Assembly: GCA_902702965.1 (NCBI GenBank)
Contig: CACRXP010000628.1
Coordinates: 44,517 to 108,516, forward strand
DNA from: Spirometra erinaceieuropaei
Taxonomy: Eukaryota > Platyhelminthes > Cestoda > Diphyllobothriidea > Diphyllobothriidae
DNA length: 64,000 bases
Direction: 5' to 3'
Numbering within the stretch: the first letter of the stretch is position 1; every line of letters begins with the position of its first letter. The position numbers and the translations under genes were made by a program. Below, piece by piece: positions 1-11,960 of the stretch. The notes beneath the pieces are model-generated. The model was not told the origin of the DNA and searched no databases. It saw only the letters and a list, made by a program, of their open reading frames with translations.

Positions 1-239
1 ATTCGGGAAAATTATGCAAGTGCATCGAACGTCTCTGAGGCCTAACTTAAGGAAAACAGGTGTCTTCCTCCATTTTTATGATACTGTATATCGACTGTAA
101 TTCTGAAGGTCGTAATTTGAAAGAAGTGAGAAATAGTAGTCTTAAATGCTGAATATGCACATTCTGGGAATTATTTGTTCGTTGGATTTTTCGGAGATTG
201 TTCAGTGTGCTGCCGCACAGGACAGGAGGCCAATTCAAA

Positions 240-520
240 TTATTTTAGCCGCTGCACCGAGTTTGATCAGACATTTGCAGATGGTTCCTAATGAAGTCGG
301 ATAATGAAGGCACAGCGTGATGCTGCCGAAAATGCGTCTATTGAATGACTCAACAGATGACATCTAACGGATTAATTATCCCCTCTTAAAAAGTTAAAAT
401 CTGACTGCACTAACCCCTTTCGACTTGCAACTTATGGTTGCCGCATGGCTTTTGTGGAATTAAAGCTCCAAGTAAAAACGATCTGCTCAAAAAACTGACA
501 TCGAAAATGGGACGTTCAAA
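240..520. repeat. dispersed repeat R3, copy 1
   Basis: This non-coding stretch is recognisably similar to 19,470-19,690. Both contain a run like 'tatcccctcttaaaaagtt', then a 'ctaattatgg'-type segment, then 'aagatccgct' or 'acgatctgct', in the same order and orientation. Weaker echoes occur near 38,190-38,250 and 47,820-47,900. No coding potential or terminal structure was seen. The boundaries are approximate, and the class of element is unknown. Confidence 0.4.
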
Positions 521-1009
521 GATTCACTTCGATTGACGCTGACAAAGTCAATTCTTTTATCTCACGTCTAGAAGTATGGTCATATCTGAAATCAAGCAAA
601 CCTAAATTTCTGATATTTGCCCGGTCCTCTTATTTGTTAGTCCCTATTCCTCGTTTATTAAGGCCTCCATTAATCCATAGTTCCTTCGGGTAATGCGAAA
701 GAAATTTTTACAAGAGTTTTGGAGATTGACAGAATTGCAAACAATGCTTATATATGGTGAGGGAAAATAAAAGTGTGAAATAAAATTAAAAGTATACGAA
801 GTGCGACATTATAACACGGTATTTGTTAAATAGGATTGATATTTACTAACTGCTATGTGCACAGCGGCGGCAGAAGTATGTTGTTAATAATTTGAAGCAA
901 ACATGTCACATCAAATTACAAAATCAAAAATAACTGAAGGTTGGCTTTCTAAAAGGGCCTTCTATCATTTTTTGTGGATAAACCGGATGATCTACTATAC
1001 AGGGTTCAC
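521..1009. other. no recognised feature
   Basis: AT-rich sequence between repeat R3 and the duplicated unit holding locus A. No open frame of note, RNA gene or repeat boundary was recognised. Confidence 0.5.
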
Positions 1010-1329
1010 TCCTGCTGATTTTTTTAGAGACCGCCATTTGCATGTTCTGAGCGCAGATTATACGCACTTAGCATAATAGTTTACTCCCTTGAATATTTCT
1101 GCTACTAATTCCATAAATCTACAATTGTGTCTTTCGGCTTAGTGTCAATCATAATGAAATCACTCTTGCACTACATTTTAGATGTTGCAGAAAACTGCAT
1201 TACAGTGAAATTTAAAGATACAATTACAAGTTTTTCGCAGTCTTCCAAAGTGTAGAGAGGCAGAGGTTGACATTTTGAAGAGATTAATTCTGCATTTGCA
1301 GTCTTCAAGGCTATATTGGATGTTGGAAA

Positions 1330-2914
1330 TTACCCAAACCGTAAGAAATTTGGTGTATGTATTATAATTTCACACGATGGCAAAGCAAATGTATTTATAA
1401 AATATCTGGCCACGGCAGTCTGTTGCTTTTTATTCCACACAGGTTTGCCGTCGAATCTGTTCCTTGCTGCCTCGGCCATTTCATGATAAATGTCCACTTT
1501 TGACTCAGCATGAAAATATATACGTTTTGCCTGCATCCGTAGATCATTTACGTCTGCGTGAATATACGCGTCCAGATTTTGCAAATTAATAAGTCTAAAG
1601 CGTCTGCCTACTGCGAGGTACATTGCATCTATCTGCAGGAATAAGTTTATAAACACCCTAGTATATAAGGAGAAATTCAAAAATATACTAATGAGGACTG
1701 TGAACGCTAAGTTATGCGGTATTTAAATGCTGCGGTATATAGTGCAAAGGAGTGAATAACGAGGGATAAAGCATGACAGATTTGATTAGTTTAGATGTAA
1801 AACATCCATGGAAATCAGTAGATTCGAAATCAGGACAGAAATGTTAAGACTAGGTTACGGCTATCGCTTTGTGTGAGATATGAGGCCGTGAATGAGGGAC
1901 CATGTTAATCTGCATTTTGCTTCTTTCTTGTCCGTCAATTAACTGCATACTTTAAGCCCGCCAATTCAAATGTGGAGGGCTGAATGCTGAGGCACGTATG
2001 CCTCATCATCTGGTGTACTATCTTGGCGAATTAAGTTAGTAATTATTTATAGTGGTATTTCTAGATAAGTCGGTCTTCTTGAGTTTATGATAACTGGCGA
2101 ACAGTGAAGAAGTTCGTATTATGACATTATAAGTTCAGATGAGGACATTTTGGTTTATATTGTGAGTTAATGTTAAGACAATTTAAATGTTCTAAAATAA
2201 TAACTAGCTTAAGGTAAGTCGGTAAGCAGCTGACTGGCTCTATTTATACCGTGATAAAGGAACAATCCTAACGTACTTACCACAATAATCTGGATGACTG
2301 AAAATTGGACCTTACACCGGAAGCGCCGGTAATTCTTCAGCGCATTAATAAAAAGACAATTTGAAACTGAGTTAATCTCGACTTTTTTTTACTTAGAATT
2401 GATATCTTTTTCTTAGAATCATAAGGTTATGAAGAGGTGTTGCTTTCCAAGTCAAAAGTCCTTTGATCCTCTCCTCCATGGTTGTTTGTTTGTCAAAGCA
2501 GGGACATGCGCGTTCTTCAAGGAAAACTGAAAATTATGCATAAGAAAAATTTGAGGCGCGTGAGGCTATAGGCAGTACATATTTCTCATCAACCACGACT
2601 TATAATATAAGAAGACCAGGCAATCAATGCGCAAAATCTCAATTCTACTGGAACCTAAACGCGTTTCTCTCCCTTGGTTTCTCGCCATCCAGCGTATATG
2701 ACAATGCAAACCGTAAATCAACCAGACTTGTTATTCTTTGTGGGAGAGTAATCAATGCGAATGAAAGGTATCTTGTTATCCCCTATCGTATGCGAACCAA
2801 CTCTGATTTAGTCAGCTGTTTTGTGCAATGAATGCTTGTAGCTTGCAAAACTGGATTCTCACATTTACAAGCAAGTGCGCTTTGAATAAATAATGCCAGC
2901 ATAAAAAAATGCAT
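1330..2914 (-). pseudogene. secreted-protein family locus A, pseudogene
   Basis: A three-exon locus of an unrecognised secreted family. Exon 1 (2,863-2,914) encodes the signal peptide MHFFMLALFIQSALACK and ends in phase 1 before a GTGAG donor. Exon 2 (2,281-2,526) follows a ttttcag acceptor and starts FLEERACPCFDKQTTMEER. It carries an in-frame TAA after 'RKRYQF' and a 1-base insertion relative to locus B, then ends at a GTAAGT donor. Exon 3 (1,330-1,632) follows ctgcag and is fully open: 100 codons containing GRRFRLINLQNLDAYIHAD and ending ALPSCEIIIHTPNFLRFG. The intact third exon beside a broken second one suggests fairly recent loss. No family name is known to me. Secretion is inferred only from the signal peptide. 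Confidence 0.75.
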
Positions 2915-2993
2915 CACTTTGCACTGTAGCTGTCCTGTCTGCGCATTTATTTAAAATGGTATTCATCCAACTGCCTTTAGTCAAAATATGCAA

Positions 2994-2998
2994 CCAAT
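2994..2998 (-). promoter_or_regulatory. inverted CCAAT box upstream of locus A
   Basis: CCAAT on the plus strand (ATTGG in the gene's sense) lies 80-84 bp upstream of the locus A start codon. The same pentamer is at 77-84 bp in loci B, C, D and E. Positional conservation is the evidence; binding by NF-Y is inference. Confidence 0.45.
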
Positions 2999-4538
2999 GA
3001 CTTTCTAGAAAATATTTTTTTAATTTTTTAAAAATCCTGACTGGTTATTGCGCACCTGCGTCAAGTAAGTACCTAAGGTAATCAGTATCGACTACATTTA
3101 AAACTACACAAAGATGTGCAAGTATTGGGGCCGCAGTTGAAACTAAATTATCCTGTATTCAAAAACTTGCACAATAAATGACACAGTTTAATTCGGACCT
3201 ATATAAATGTGGACATTGCTTAATATGCGTTTGTAGCAGCAGCGCTAATAAGTCTAAAACATTCGAGTTTCATTAAACTGTAGTTCAAAAACGGGCTGCA
3301 ATAACTCCTGGAAATTGTGCTTAAAAAATTCTCAAAGATACTCTTAGTCTCTGCAGTTGATTTCCTACGGTAAAACAAAGCCTCCAGCGCAATTTAAAAA
3401 AATGAAATATCTAAGTATTATGAATGCGTACGCTAAGGTCTTCTGTTAGCTGTTCTTAGGCTATGCATTGCACTCTCCTGTTAGTAGAATAATTATTAAT
3501 GCACAGACGGAAGCCTAATCGAGAGGATCTTCTGTGAGAGAGTGAGAAACAATGCTATATTTGGGACAATCACAAATATGGCCAAACATCTTCCACATTC
3601 TTGCATTGATTGGACTGTCTACCTTCTTTGGCTCGGAGTATAAATTAATTGATGCATAAGCTAATCGGTGGCGTAAACTGTCTGTTACTCCTATCATTAA
3701 AAAGACATTTAGGAAACTAATAGTAATAATACTATACGATGGGCAATGAAGGCGTGATAACTACAAAAAAATGGATCAGACATATCCGACATTTTTTAAG
3801 ATTGATTAAGAAACGCAGTTCTGCTACGACTAAAATCCACTAACACATTTTGTAAAGCGTTGACAACTAGACACAACAGTAATCAAGTTCAAGTATTTTA
3901 GAATAAGCTTCTAAACCCCCTTCGCTCGTGAAGGTGTGGTTTTTGTCGCATTGACTTGAAGGTTGTTCAAACGTCCAACTCACCAAGTAGACGTTTTCAA
4001 ATATATGCCGTGTACATTTTGTCACAATTAAAAACATTACTGATGTCATTTTCTGAAGAGCTTTAGTCAACAGTGTACAGATATTATTCTCCTAATTGTG
4101 TGAGCTACATAGAAACATGCTATCAATAGTCGGAGAAGTACCTACATCTGAACAGTTTTCAATCGCTAACATTTTATGCTTCAGTTGAATTATGTGCCAT
4201 CTAGTTGATAAAGCAGTCGATTCAGCAAAATGCATTTTTTCACTTTCTTATATGGTGGGGCTACCTTTTGTTAAATTTATGAGGGGTGACACTAACTAAA
4301 AATCGTTGATATTGAAATACATTTGTATAAACAACTTCCGCTACATTCCTTTTCACGTCTGCAAGGAACATTTCGATTCATGTGCACAGGCCTTAAACTA
4401 GTTAAATTGTTTTTGGTATGATAATCATGTAATTTAAAATTGACGGCTCACAAACTCAATTTATAAGAAAGTAGACGGCGTTGGGAGAAGGAGACCATAT
4501 CAATACAACGTAGATAATTAGTTTTTATCGATGCTTAA

Positions 4539-4966
4539 TGTTATGACCCGGAAGGAAGGTAGGACAGGAAGAGAGGCGGTTCGGAGGACAAGCACTTTAT
4601 TGGAACTTGCGGGCAGGAGGGGGTTACAACTCGTAAGAAAGGTGTGCTATTTATTGGCTCCCGTGCGTTCTGGAACATTCCGTCCAATGACGTGCCAGTC
4701 GTAGAGGGCGTTTTAGAATGTTCCTGTCCCGAGCGTGCTGGTCGCTGATTGGCCACCGCGTGCGCGATAGCCCCGCCGCGGAAACGTCTGGAATGTTCGG
4801 CCATCCATTGATTGGGCCGCACACGTGAGCAAAGCCACCACGCGTGCTCGGCGCTGCAGTGCGCGCCGGTTGGTTGTCTAACTTCGCGCGTGACTCACGT
4901 CGCCGACTTGGTCCTTTGTCTGGCGCTTTAGGCCGTGGCTCTACGCCGCTTTCACTCTCCATAACA
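4539..4966 (-). mobile_element. solo LTR of an LTR retrotransposon
   Basis: A 428 bp GC-richer block bounded by TGTTATG and CATAACA. These are the TG...CA ends of an LTR with a 7 bp terminal inverted repeat. It is flanked on both sides by the 5 bp direct repeat CTTAA (4,534-4,538 and 4,967-4,971), as expected for an integrase-made target duplication. No internal coding region or second LTR is present, so it is a solo LTR left by recombination. On the minus strand it contains AATAAATAGC, which could serve as a TATA-like element, and AATAAAGTGC, a candidate polyadenylation signal nearer the 3' end. Minus orientation is therefore favoured. Gypsy-type is likely but unproven. Confidence 0.8.
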
Positions 4967-4971
4967 CTTAA

Positions 4972-6190
4972 CAATTTTTTACTTCGAGTATTAACCTGCA
5001 ATTCGAATTTTGTCGACTTTAGGAGAAGGCAATCAGAAAAAAATGTAACACCGCTTTATATGCTTCCTAGGCAGCCGTGATCACAAAACAGGCTAAGTGC
5101 TTTTCATACAAAATGACCAGGCTGCTTTTGACTAGTGTTCACACTAGATACAGGTTGTGATTCAGGACCACGATGAAATCCAGAAGAATGTGAATCAGGA
5201 ACTAATGAGATTAGTTGAACCTTGAGATGGCCTTGAAAGTTAAAGTGTATTTTTATTTTGTGCCTTCCGTTGACAGGTTTTTAATAAGACTTCCAGAAGA
5301 TTCCCTTATACGCTGAGGATGCAACTTGCGCCCCAAGTGCTTGACTTTGAGTCGTAATGTGAGTACTTTAGAGACGTTAAAGCGGTAATTGTCAAAGCAA
5401 TCCTAATGCGAGTTCTGCGGACAGCTCTTTATTTATGATGGTGAGGTGCTCAACAATCAGGTTATGCCACATGCATTTTCCGTTTAGCTCTGAAGCTTAA
5501 TTTGGGCGGTTACATACGGTCGTCTGATGGCTATCAGAATACGTTATTAATGGGCTACTTACACCATGAAGCAAGTCCGGAATTGCCCTTTATGACTTAT
5601 TGATCGTCACCAGTTAGTCAACTAATGATCATCTAATATCCCATCTCGAGATATTTTGGCATTGCTCTCAGCACTACCACTGGGGCACAAACCCGTCGCC
5701 TTATCATTTCTGATCAGATATATCAGCTATAATATCGTGGCACTCATCGGGCAGCTTGGGGGATATGCTCGTCTTTTTCTGCCTGGGGGCTTAGTAAAGG
5801 GGCATTCAAACGATCGCATGACGATTAGTAGCGCATACTTCTAGTGAAATGCTGACGCACACAAGGAAGACTGCAACAGTCATTTCTAGCTTGTAAGTGA
5901 GAGTTTACCGACGAAATAATTCGCATATGTCCGTTTCCTCCTCGTAGATAGCCGCAGTAGATTTTTATACTCCATCGATCAATTAAAACTGAGTCAGTGC
6001 AAGTTGTGCCCTTCTATGCCATCAGTTGGTGCAATAATTATCTTTAGAGATTTTCGAGTGAGGATTGACAGTTAAAACATTTTCTAGAATACCCTTGAAA
6101 ATTCGATTTTATATAAGGAGTTTCCTCTCAAATACAGGGAGCTGCAACGGTTGTTCCTTCCCTCCCATGCCAAAGAGGCACGTACCAGTA
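4972..6190. other. no recognised feature
   Basis: About 1.2 kb of low-information sequence. A short stretch at 4,998-5,035 resembles 12,975-13,013, just left of the assembly gap, but nothing further could be made of it. Confidence 0.45.
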
Positions 6191-6434
6191 TAATTTGCTA
6201 CCTAGCGTCCTAATCCAACTAAATCTGTTATTTATAGAAGTGCGTCCTTCTTCAAAGTCCAAAAAAGTGTTATTAAATTATATTTTCTGTGCAAAAAAGC
6301 ATACGTCAGATTGGTGTTCTTGGATACAAAATCAACGTTCTCCCCGTACCCAAACAACAGAAGAAGATGCGTTCGAGTTTTTAATAAGAAATACTGTCAG
6401 CTGAAATGCTCCAAGCACTTGTATGTGTGAGACA

Positions 6435-6676
6435 TCATCCAAGCCGTATGTATGTTGTCTCATATCTTTCCGCTTTACAAGACCTCAATGCAAACGTATT
6501 TGTAAAATATGCGGCAAATTTCTTTTGTGCTATTCAGTCAACATGCTCACTCTTTTATCAGCATAAAAATATACGTGCGTTGCCAGCATCCTCACAGCAT
6601 TCGAATTTATGTTAATATACACGTGCGTGTCTTGCAGTTCAATAAATCCAAGTCGTTTACCTACTTAGAGGGGAGC
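6435..6676 (-). pseudogene. secreted-protein family locus G, exon 3 relic
   Basis: Read on the minus strand, this encodes a decayed third exon. It starts VGKRLGFIELQDTHVYININ, continues through AVRMLATHVYFYADKRVSML and reaches an in-frame TAG. After a frame change it ends AAYFTNTFALRSCKAERY and TTYIRLG before TGA. The part matching the WN-x-x-QQ region of other copies is deleted. The acceptor and exons 1-2 were not found upstream, where a PLE fragment begins at about 6,755. About 250 bp of 3' flank (6,190-6,435) resembles the 3' flank of locus D (39,770-40,014), so G and D are probably close relatives. Confidence 0.65.
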
Positions 6677-6754
6677 TAAAAACATCCTCAAGTGAAGGAA
6701 GAGGAATTTTGTGAGTACTGTGATAACATGTCATGCGTAAATACGCTGTCAATA

Positions 6755-7235
6755 CTAGGATAGGCATAATTTCAAACTGACCATATTGATGGATGGCGAG
6801 AGCATAATCCATCGCAGGTTTGAGTTACTTAGCTGTAGGTCTATCTTCGAAACAGTTACTGGAATTGGTAGATTCATAACCCGGACAAGCACATCAGCGA
6901 TGGGAACAGTGATCAGCGGCGCGCACCCCGTATGATTTTCTACGCAGTCTGAGAAAAGTCTCAGCATCGAGTATGGAAAGGGTAGGTCGTTTCCCTTGTA
7001 ACTGGACTGGATCCATTGAGTCATAACTCAGTCAGCTAGCGGTTCACGCATACGTCACCTCTTGCGAGAATTTCGACTTCGTCGAATTTGAATGTGTGGC
7101 CGGATCTCATGGAATGGGCCGCACCTTGTGAGCTGGCGTCATTTCTGCCCACTGCTTCAGCGTGTTCGGACATTTGCGTTCAGAGCAATCTTCCGGCTTT
7201 TCAAGCCACGAAAGAGAATGTCAAGTCGACCGAGG
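6755..7235 (-). mobile_element. Penelope-like element, C-terminal GIY-YIG fragment (P2)
   Basis: Minus-strand translation gives the end of a PLE endonuclease domain: KAGRLL, then MSEHAEAVGRNDASSQ, AAHSMRSGHTFKFDEVEILA, and after a frame change NDLFPFPYSMLRLF-like sequence (observed NDLPFPYSMLRLF). This order is typical of the GIY-YIG region and C-terminal tail of PLEs, which nick target DNA to prime reverse transcription. Stops and at least one frameshift make it non-functional. The core GIY/YIG strand is degraded at the 7,235 end and no reverse transcriptase lies upstream, so the copy is 5'-truncated. Confidence 0.75.
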
Positions 7236-8255
7236 TAAAGCTCAGGCGCAGTAGCTAATAAAAATAAAACACACGTCTATGCATGCCACACGTTACAAAG
7301 CCCCCGCACAAAGTACCAGATTTTTACTGAAAGAGGACTGTGGTCTCGGCTGCATGAGAGTGTCCCATGGTCATAGTAAGGAGTCAGTGGGTCTTGCTTC
7401 CGGCCTTCGAATGAGTCACCCCACGTACACGCACGATCAACAGAAACCTCCTCATGTTTACTTATGCTTCAATATTGGCCACGCGATATATGCTCTGTCT
7501 CAACAGGGGACACATCGTATACTACTAGGCGTTAGCTGAATGCACACCATAACAAATGCCAACGTTTTGGGGTGCGGTGGCAGACCCAGATGCCAGCGGA
7601 GGTTGTGCACATTGAGACACCTGCCATACCCCAATTTGTTTGTTTGTTACAGTCCTGGCCAGTTGATAGGTGGATGAGGAGGTGTGGAGTCAATCGCCAA
7701 AATACGGGCTCGGCCGTACCCTCCACATGCGCCTTCCCCGTTTACGGTCTTCTTGTTTCTCTGTTGACAACGAGTAGCGCTGTTGGAGGAGGGGAGAGTG
7801 CACTTAACGCTATGAAAGTTTACCACCGCTGTAAACTAACTCACGAAGTGGTCATCGGGCCTGCATCCGATGAATGTCGTCGGCAGCGACGTTCGAGATG
7901 TCATATTTATGTTGATCGTCGCAAAACTTTTAGCTTGCCCAAAACCTATATCGTTTCGGCCAAAAGCATTATGATGATCATGAATCATGTAGTTACTCTA
8001 ACAGACTTTTGCATCCCCTTTTTAACGCATTTTGTGATAGCTTTATTAATTCGCATATGTCCATGATACTCGATCTTATGAAAAGTTAGGTAGATGTTAG
8101 TTTGCTTAGGAACTGCTACTCCATTGCATTCAAATTTTACTTATCTCCATCTGGATCTCTGAAGGTTTACATTAAAATACGTCGATGTCTTGTATCATCA
8201 AGTAGTATAATGCACGATGGTTTTGATTAAGCAGCACTTATATGTAAGGCACTTC
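7236..8255. other. unassigned GC-richer region
   Basis: About 1 kb with a somewhat higher GC content to about 7,950. An open frame of 164 codons (7,572-8,066, +) is present. It has no domain, signal peptide or splice context that I recognise, and its composition shifts abruptly midway, so I do not call it a gene. Confidence 0.4.
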
Positions 8256-8260
8256 GTATG

Positions 8261-8830
8261 TTACAAAACGCTTTCCACCTAGTAAATAGTGTTGATCACT
8301 ACATATTCAGATCAATATATCTTAAATTCTAACGTCGAAAAATCCTTTATAAGAGGCCTCAACCTTATTGCTAGCATCGTCCAGAAGGATTATGCGGCAT
8401 GGTTTTCATTCATGAGTTTTCACCTTGTAGCAGTTCTACGTAAAACACTTCGTGTTCTGTATAATCACACTGCCGCCAGTAAATAGTGTTGATCGCCGCA
8501 TACCCAAATTGCGGTATCTTAAAATCTAACATCAAAATATCCTTCATGAGAGGCCTCAACCTTCACACAATCTTGATTTTCTTATGATTATTGTTTGCCC
8601 GGTCAAATGAATGAGGAACTTTCAGTGACACCAGTAGTTGATAGACTAGTGAAACAGCGTCTGGTTGTTAAACAGCACGGCTCCTATATGCCAAGCAGTT
8701 AGGATGTGGGTGAGACCGAGATACAGGTGTTTCATTGCTGAAAATATGCAAAGTTAGGATAAGGCTAGGTGACTGTGATGGCGACATGTCTGATATCAGT
8801 TTGCGCCACTAGGTAGCATCGCACGCCAAA
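8261..8830 (+). repeat. dispersed repeat R2, copy a
   Basis: Non-coding repeat whose core reads like 'agtgacaccag', then 'gaaacagcgtctggttgtta' and 'acagcac', followed by a 'gagaccgagat' block. Copies lie at 11,575-11,960 (+) and, inverted, at 62,770-63,125 and 63,585-63,990. Inside this copy a segment of about 110 bp (8,261-8,367), running from 'cacttcgt' to 'gaggcctcaacc', is repeated at 8,445-8,563. Class unknown. Confidence 0.6.
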
Positions 8831-8839
8831 ACTTCTACC

Positions 8840-9420
8840 ATCCATATTCAGTCGATGGACTGCAGATGAGATGGAGGTCACTTCGGAGAGAATCATCTCA
8901 TGGGAACGGTACCGGAATAAAAGTGGAAGGTAATCGTTTGACAATGCGGTCAGTAAAATGAGCCGTCGTTGTGAAAAAAATAATTGCTATGCTATTGTAC
9001 TGAATGGGCGGACACAGGAACCAGCCTGATTACTCGATGATCAAATGCAACCGTATCATCAATATGACCAAGCTATACGCACTCACTGGGTGACCTTCGT
9101 TGATCAATGTGAGACTGGAAGACATACCAAAATATCCCCGTCAGCATCAACGGCGCAGAAACTAATGAGTGCAGTACATGGAAGGCTGGAGTGGCTATCT
9201 CTGGCTTATTAACTAAAAGCAGCCTACATATCTGACCCCAGACTTTGTAACCCCTGAGGGGAATTGAAATAGTTATGAGGAAGGGCAAATTATGTGAACG
9301 TTTGTACGATGCGAAAAAAATTGTCCAATATGAATGAAGTTGAAAATCGAGGTAAATCAAGTTTGCAAGTACGCCACAGATAGTCGTCAATTACATATAC
9401 CGGTTAGTTGCTTTATTTGC
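8840..9420. other. no recognised feature
   Basis: Sequence between R2 copy a and the start of PLE P1. It may include PLE 5' non-coding sequence, but nothing diagnostic was seen. Confidence 0.4.
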
Positions 9421-9457
9421 TTAACGTTTCGGATTCTCACTTGAACTTATCATCAAC
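9421..9457 (-). ncRNA. decayed hammerhead-ribozyme-like motif near PLE P1
   Basis: On the minus strand the sequence contains TTGATGA, a partly paired segment ending GAATCC, then GAAACGTT. This is the order of a hammerhead core (CUGAUGA, stem II, GAAA). Hammerheads are known in PLE terminal repeats. The invariant first C of CUGAUGA is T here and stem II is weak, so activity is unlikely. The motif is antisense to PLE P1 just downstream. A sister motif is at 42,074-42,110. Confidence 0.3.
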
Positions 9458-9479
9458 AACAGTGAAAGAAAGAGATGAA

Positions 9480-11240
9480 TTGTGCACAGGAGGCTGTATT
9501 TCTTTAAGGGTGCAGTCGCTATGCCACCGCATACCTAGATTATACAAACTCCCGGTATCACGGAACTGGCGAGTCGCCCAGTATTTCACCACTGAAGACG
9601 TATTGACCGCGTCTGCTATTCGAGGCTTCGCAAATACCGTCAGAGAATTGACCAAGAGAAAGTCAGGTGCTGCCAGTTCACGGGCGAGAACGACACAAAA
9701 CTGCCTCAGCAGGTGATTAAACGAGCCTGCTAGCAGAGAGCGACACGCGCCGCAGCACTGGGAAACATATTTCACAAACTGCCCAGTGCAACGTCATTCA
9801 GAGACAGCACACTGGTGCACAACCTGTCGTTAAAGGAACTGACAAAGGAGCAAGTACAGGCTTGACGACAAGAAGCCTCATTTAAAACAGCTGATACCTA
9901 ACTTCTCAGCAAGATTGCGGCCGTGCGATCGGTCATTAATCGGACTAGGGCGACGATGAAAACGAAGAACCTTATGAAATACCAAGTGCCGTGCCTACCC
10001 ATGACTGAAAAGCGAACTATGCCCAAAGGCCGAACTCAATGCACTAAGAGGACTGAAGGTCGACACGGACATTTTCAGCGTGCCCGCGGACAAAGGGCGT
10101 TTCCGCATCGTTTTGGATAGAATAGACTACCTTCAGACGGCCAAAAACCTACTGGAGGATCGACAGTTTTATGTCACATGTGATACCAACATCGTAAAAA
10201 CGCTGCCACACGAAATCAATGCGACACAATTGGTACTTGAAAACTCAAAGCAATAACACCGACATACAGACGCATGACGAGAGCCCAAGAAACGGCATTG
10301 GCCTGCTTCTGTATTCTTCCTATTGTGCACAAAGAGGACGCTCCTCTCTGGCCCATTGTATCTCTCAAAGACAATCCAACGGATTAGCAAAATAGCTATT
10401 TCGGCGCCTCAAAATTTCTGACTGCCGATTCGGGCACCACTGTCTGTTCGTCATTACAATTCCCGGAGAAACTTAAATAAAGTCATGGTATTTTTTGATA
10501 TCACGTCCCACTTTACTTGTATCCCACAGGATATGTCAATCGAGATCGTGGAGCTACTCCCACAAAATAAATTCAATGAAACTGAGAATCGCCTCGGATA
10601 CGTCCAAATACCTTAGGTCCCAACGTTCTGTCTCAGGACGTACTTAAGGTTTGACGGAACAATATACGAGCAGATAAAGGAGACACCAATGGGCTCCTCG
10701 ATTTCGGGATTCATTGTCGAAGGTTTTCCAAAACCACAGACCGAAATGTTGCGCTCGATGTGTGGAGAATACTTTTGTCGTCATCGAACGGGTGCTATTG
10801 TTCAAAGAACGTCTCAGTAGCGTCTTCCCGGACATTTAATTTACGATGGAGAAGGAAAAAATATTCACCTGACTTTCCTTGATGTCCTCGTCTGTCGCAA
10901 TGATAGGGGTGACCTAAAGACCAATGTTTTCAGGAAAGCGACGAACACGATGCAAATACTGAACTTCAACAGCAGTCGCCCCATTAGCCACAAACGCACT
11001 TGTGTAAAAACGCTTTATCGGCGTGCTGAGACGCGCTGAAGTGAACCGGAAGAAAGGGCCGTCGAATTCCAAATTTTTCTACGGATTTTCAAAAAAATGT
11101 TTACGTGCACAAATTCGTCAACTGGTATATGCGCAAACGAGACGGGCGACAAAATCATACCCACCCAAAATTCTCGAGAGCGATCCCGTGCATCATCTCT
11201 GGAAATACTTCACATTCGGACGAAGCCAGAAGTAGTTTGG
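9480..11240 (+). mobile_element. Penelope-like element, reverse transcriptase relic (P1)
   Basis: Plus-strand translation across several frames gives a PLE polyprotein in order. The N-terminal region contains ASAIRGFANTVRELTKRKSG (about 9,610), LPSATSFRDSTLVHNLS (about 9,780) and VPADKGRF. Reverse transcriptase blocks follow: MVFFDITSHFT (about 10,483), FDGTIYEQIKETPMGSSISG (about 10,650-10,705), LTFLDVLVCRNDRGDLKTNV (about 10,872) and SHKRTCVKTLYRRAETR. The catalytic YVDD motif has become CVEN (10,759-10,770), so both aspartates are lost. There are many frameshifts and stops. The element fades at about 11,240, before any GIY-YIG domain. R2 repeats lie on both sides. Confidence 0.8.
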
Positions 11241-11574
11241 TTACCATTTTCGGTACTTTGTTATTGTCTTAAACATTGTGGATTTCCCACTTTATTGGCT
11301 TTTTTAAAGCGCTTAGTGTAAGCTGTTTGATGCGTGCGAATAAAGGCTATCTCTACCACAACATTCAATTCGATTCGCGGACACCTGTTGTTTTAGATTT
11401 TTTTCAACACTTTAGACATGTGTCTGCGAACCAGCTGCGTCATGGAGCTAAAAGTTATCCTATTCACATCTAGACATCCACCTGATCATTGTCATATAAT
11501 TCAATGTTTGCACCCCTCTACTAGAGCTTATCAAATAGGCGTTTCCTTGGAAAGAGATCAGATTATGGCATTTT
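11241..11574. other. no recognised feature
   Basis: Sequence between the end of PLE P1 and R2 copy b. It may be decayed PLE 3' sequence. Confidence 0.35.
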
Positions 11575-11960
11575 CCTGTAGGGCACTTCGTGTCTCGTAA
11601 AAATACAACCGACAACAAGAGCAAATGAACACAAACCAAGATTGTGGCGTCTCCAATCCCATCTTAAAAAGTCGTTCATGAACGGTCTTCCTCCTCAAAC
11701 TCTCTTCATTATCTTGCGTCTGTTATTCGTATGATTGAATGAGTGAGGTGCTTACTGTGACACCAGTTTTGGACAGGTTACTGGGACAACGCCTGGTCGT
11801 TGAACAGCACAACACCTCTGTCTCAAGCAGCTGAGACACTGGCAACGTCGAAATGCAAATGTCACAATAGTGATTATACGCAAAGTCGAATAGAGCATAC
11901 AGGACTGAGACAGGGACGACGCTGATCTCAATTTGCGCATTTCAGTGACTTTAAATGTTC
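11575..11960 (+). repeat. dispersed repeat R2, copy b
   Basis: Similar in order and orientation to 8,445-8,830, with 'gtgacaccagtt', 'gacaacgcctggtcgttg' and 'aacagcac'. With copy a it brackets PLE P1 in direct orientation. Confidence 0.6.

Larger units (their letters stand above)
1010..4450. repeat. segmental duplication unit, copy A
   Basis: This interval is collinear with 23,440-27,720. Similarity covers the 3' flank, all three exons and both introns of the secreted-protein locus, and about 1.5 kb upstream. One landmark is a segment like 'tcaaatatatgcc' at about 3,995 that matches 27,415. The match is interrupted in copy B by the GC-rich insert at 26,225-27,166, which copy A lacks. Identity looks moderate, so the duplication is not recent. 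The limits were set by eye. Confidence 0.6.

Noticed and set aside
7572..8066. 164-codon plus-strand open frame as a gene
   Set aside because: No domain, no splice context, and an abrupt composition shift within it; probably chance in GC-richer sequence.
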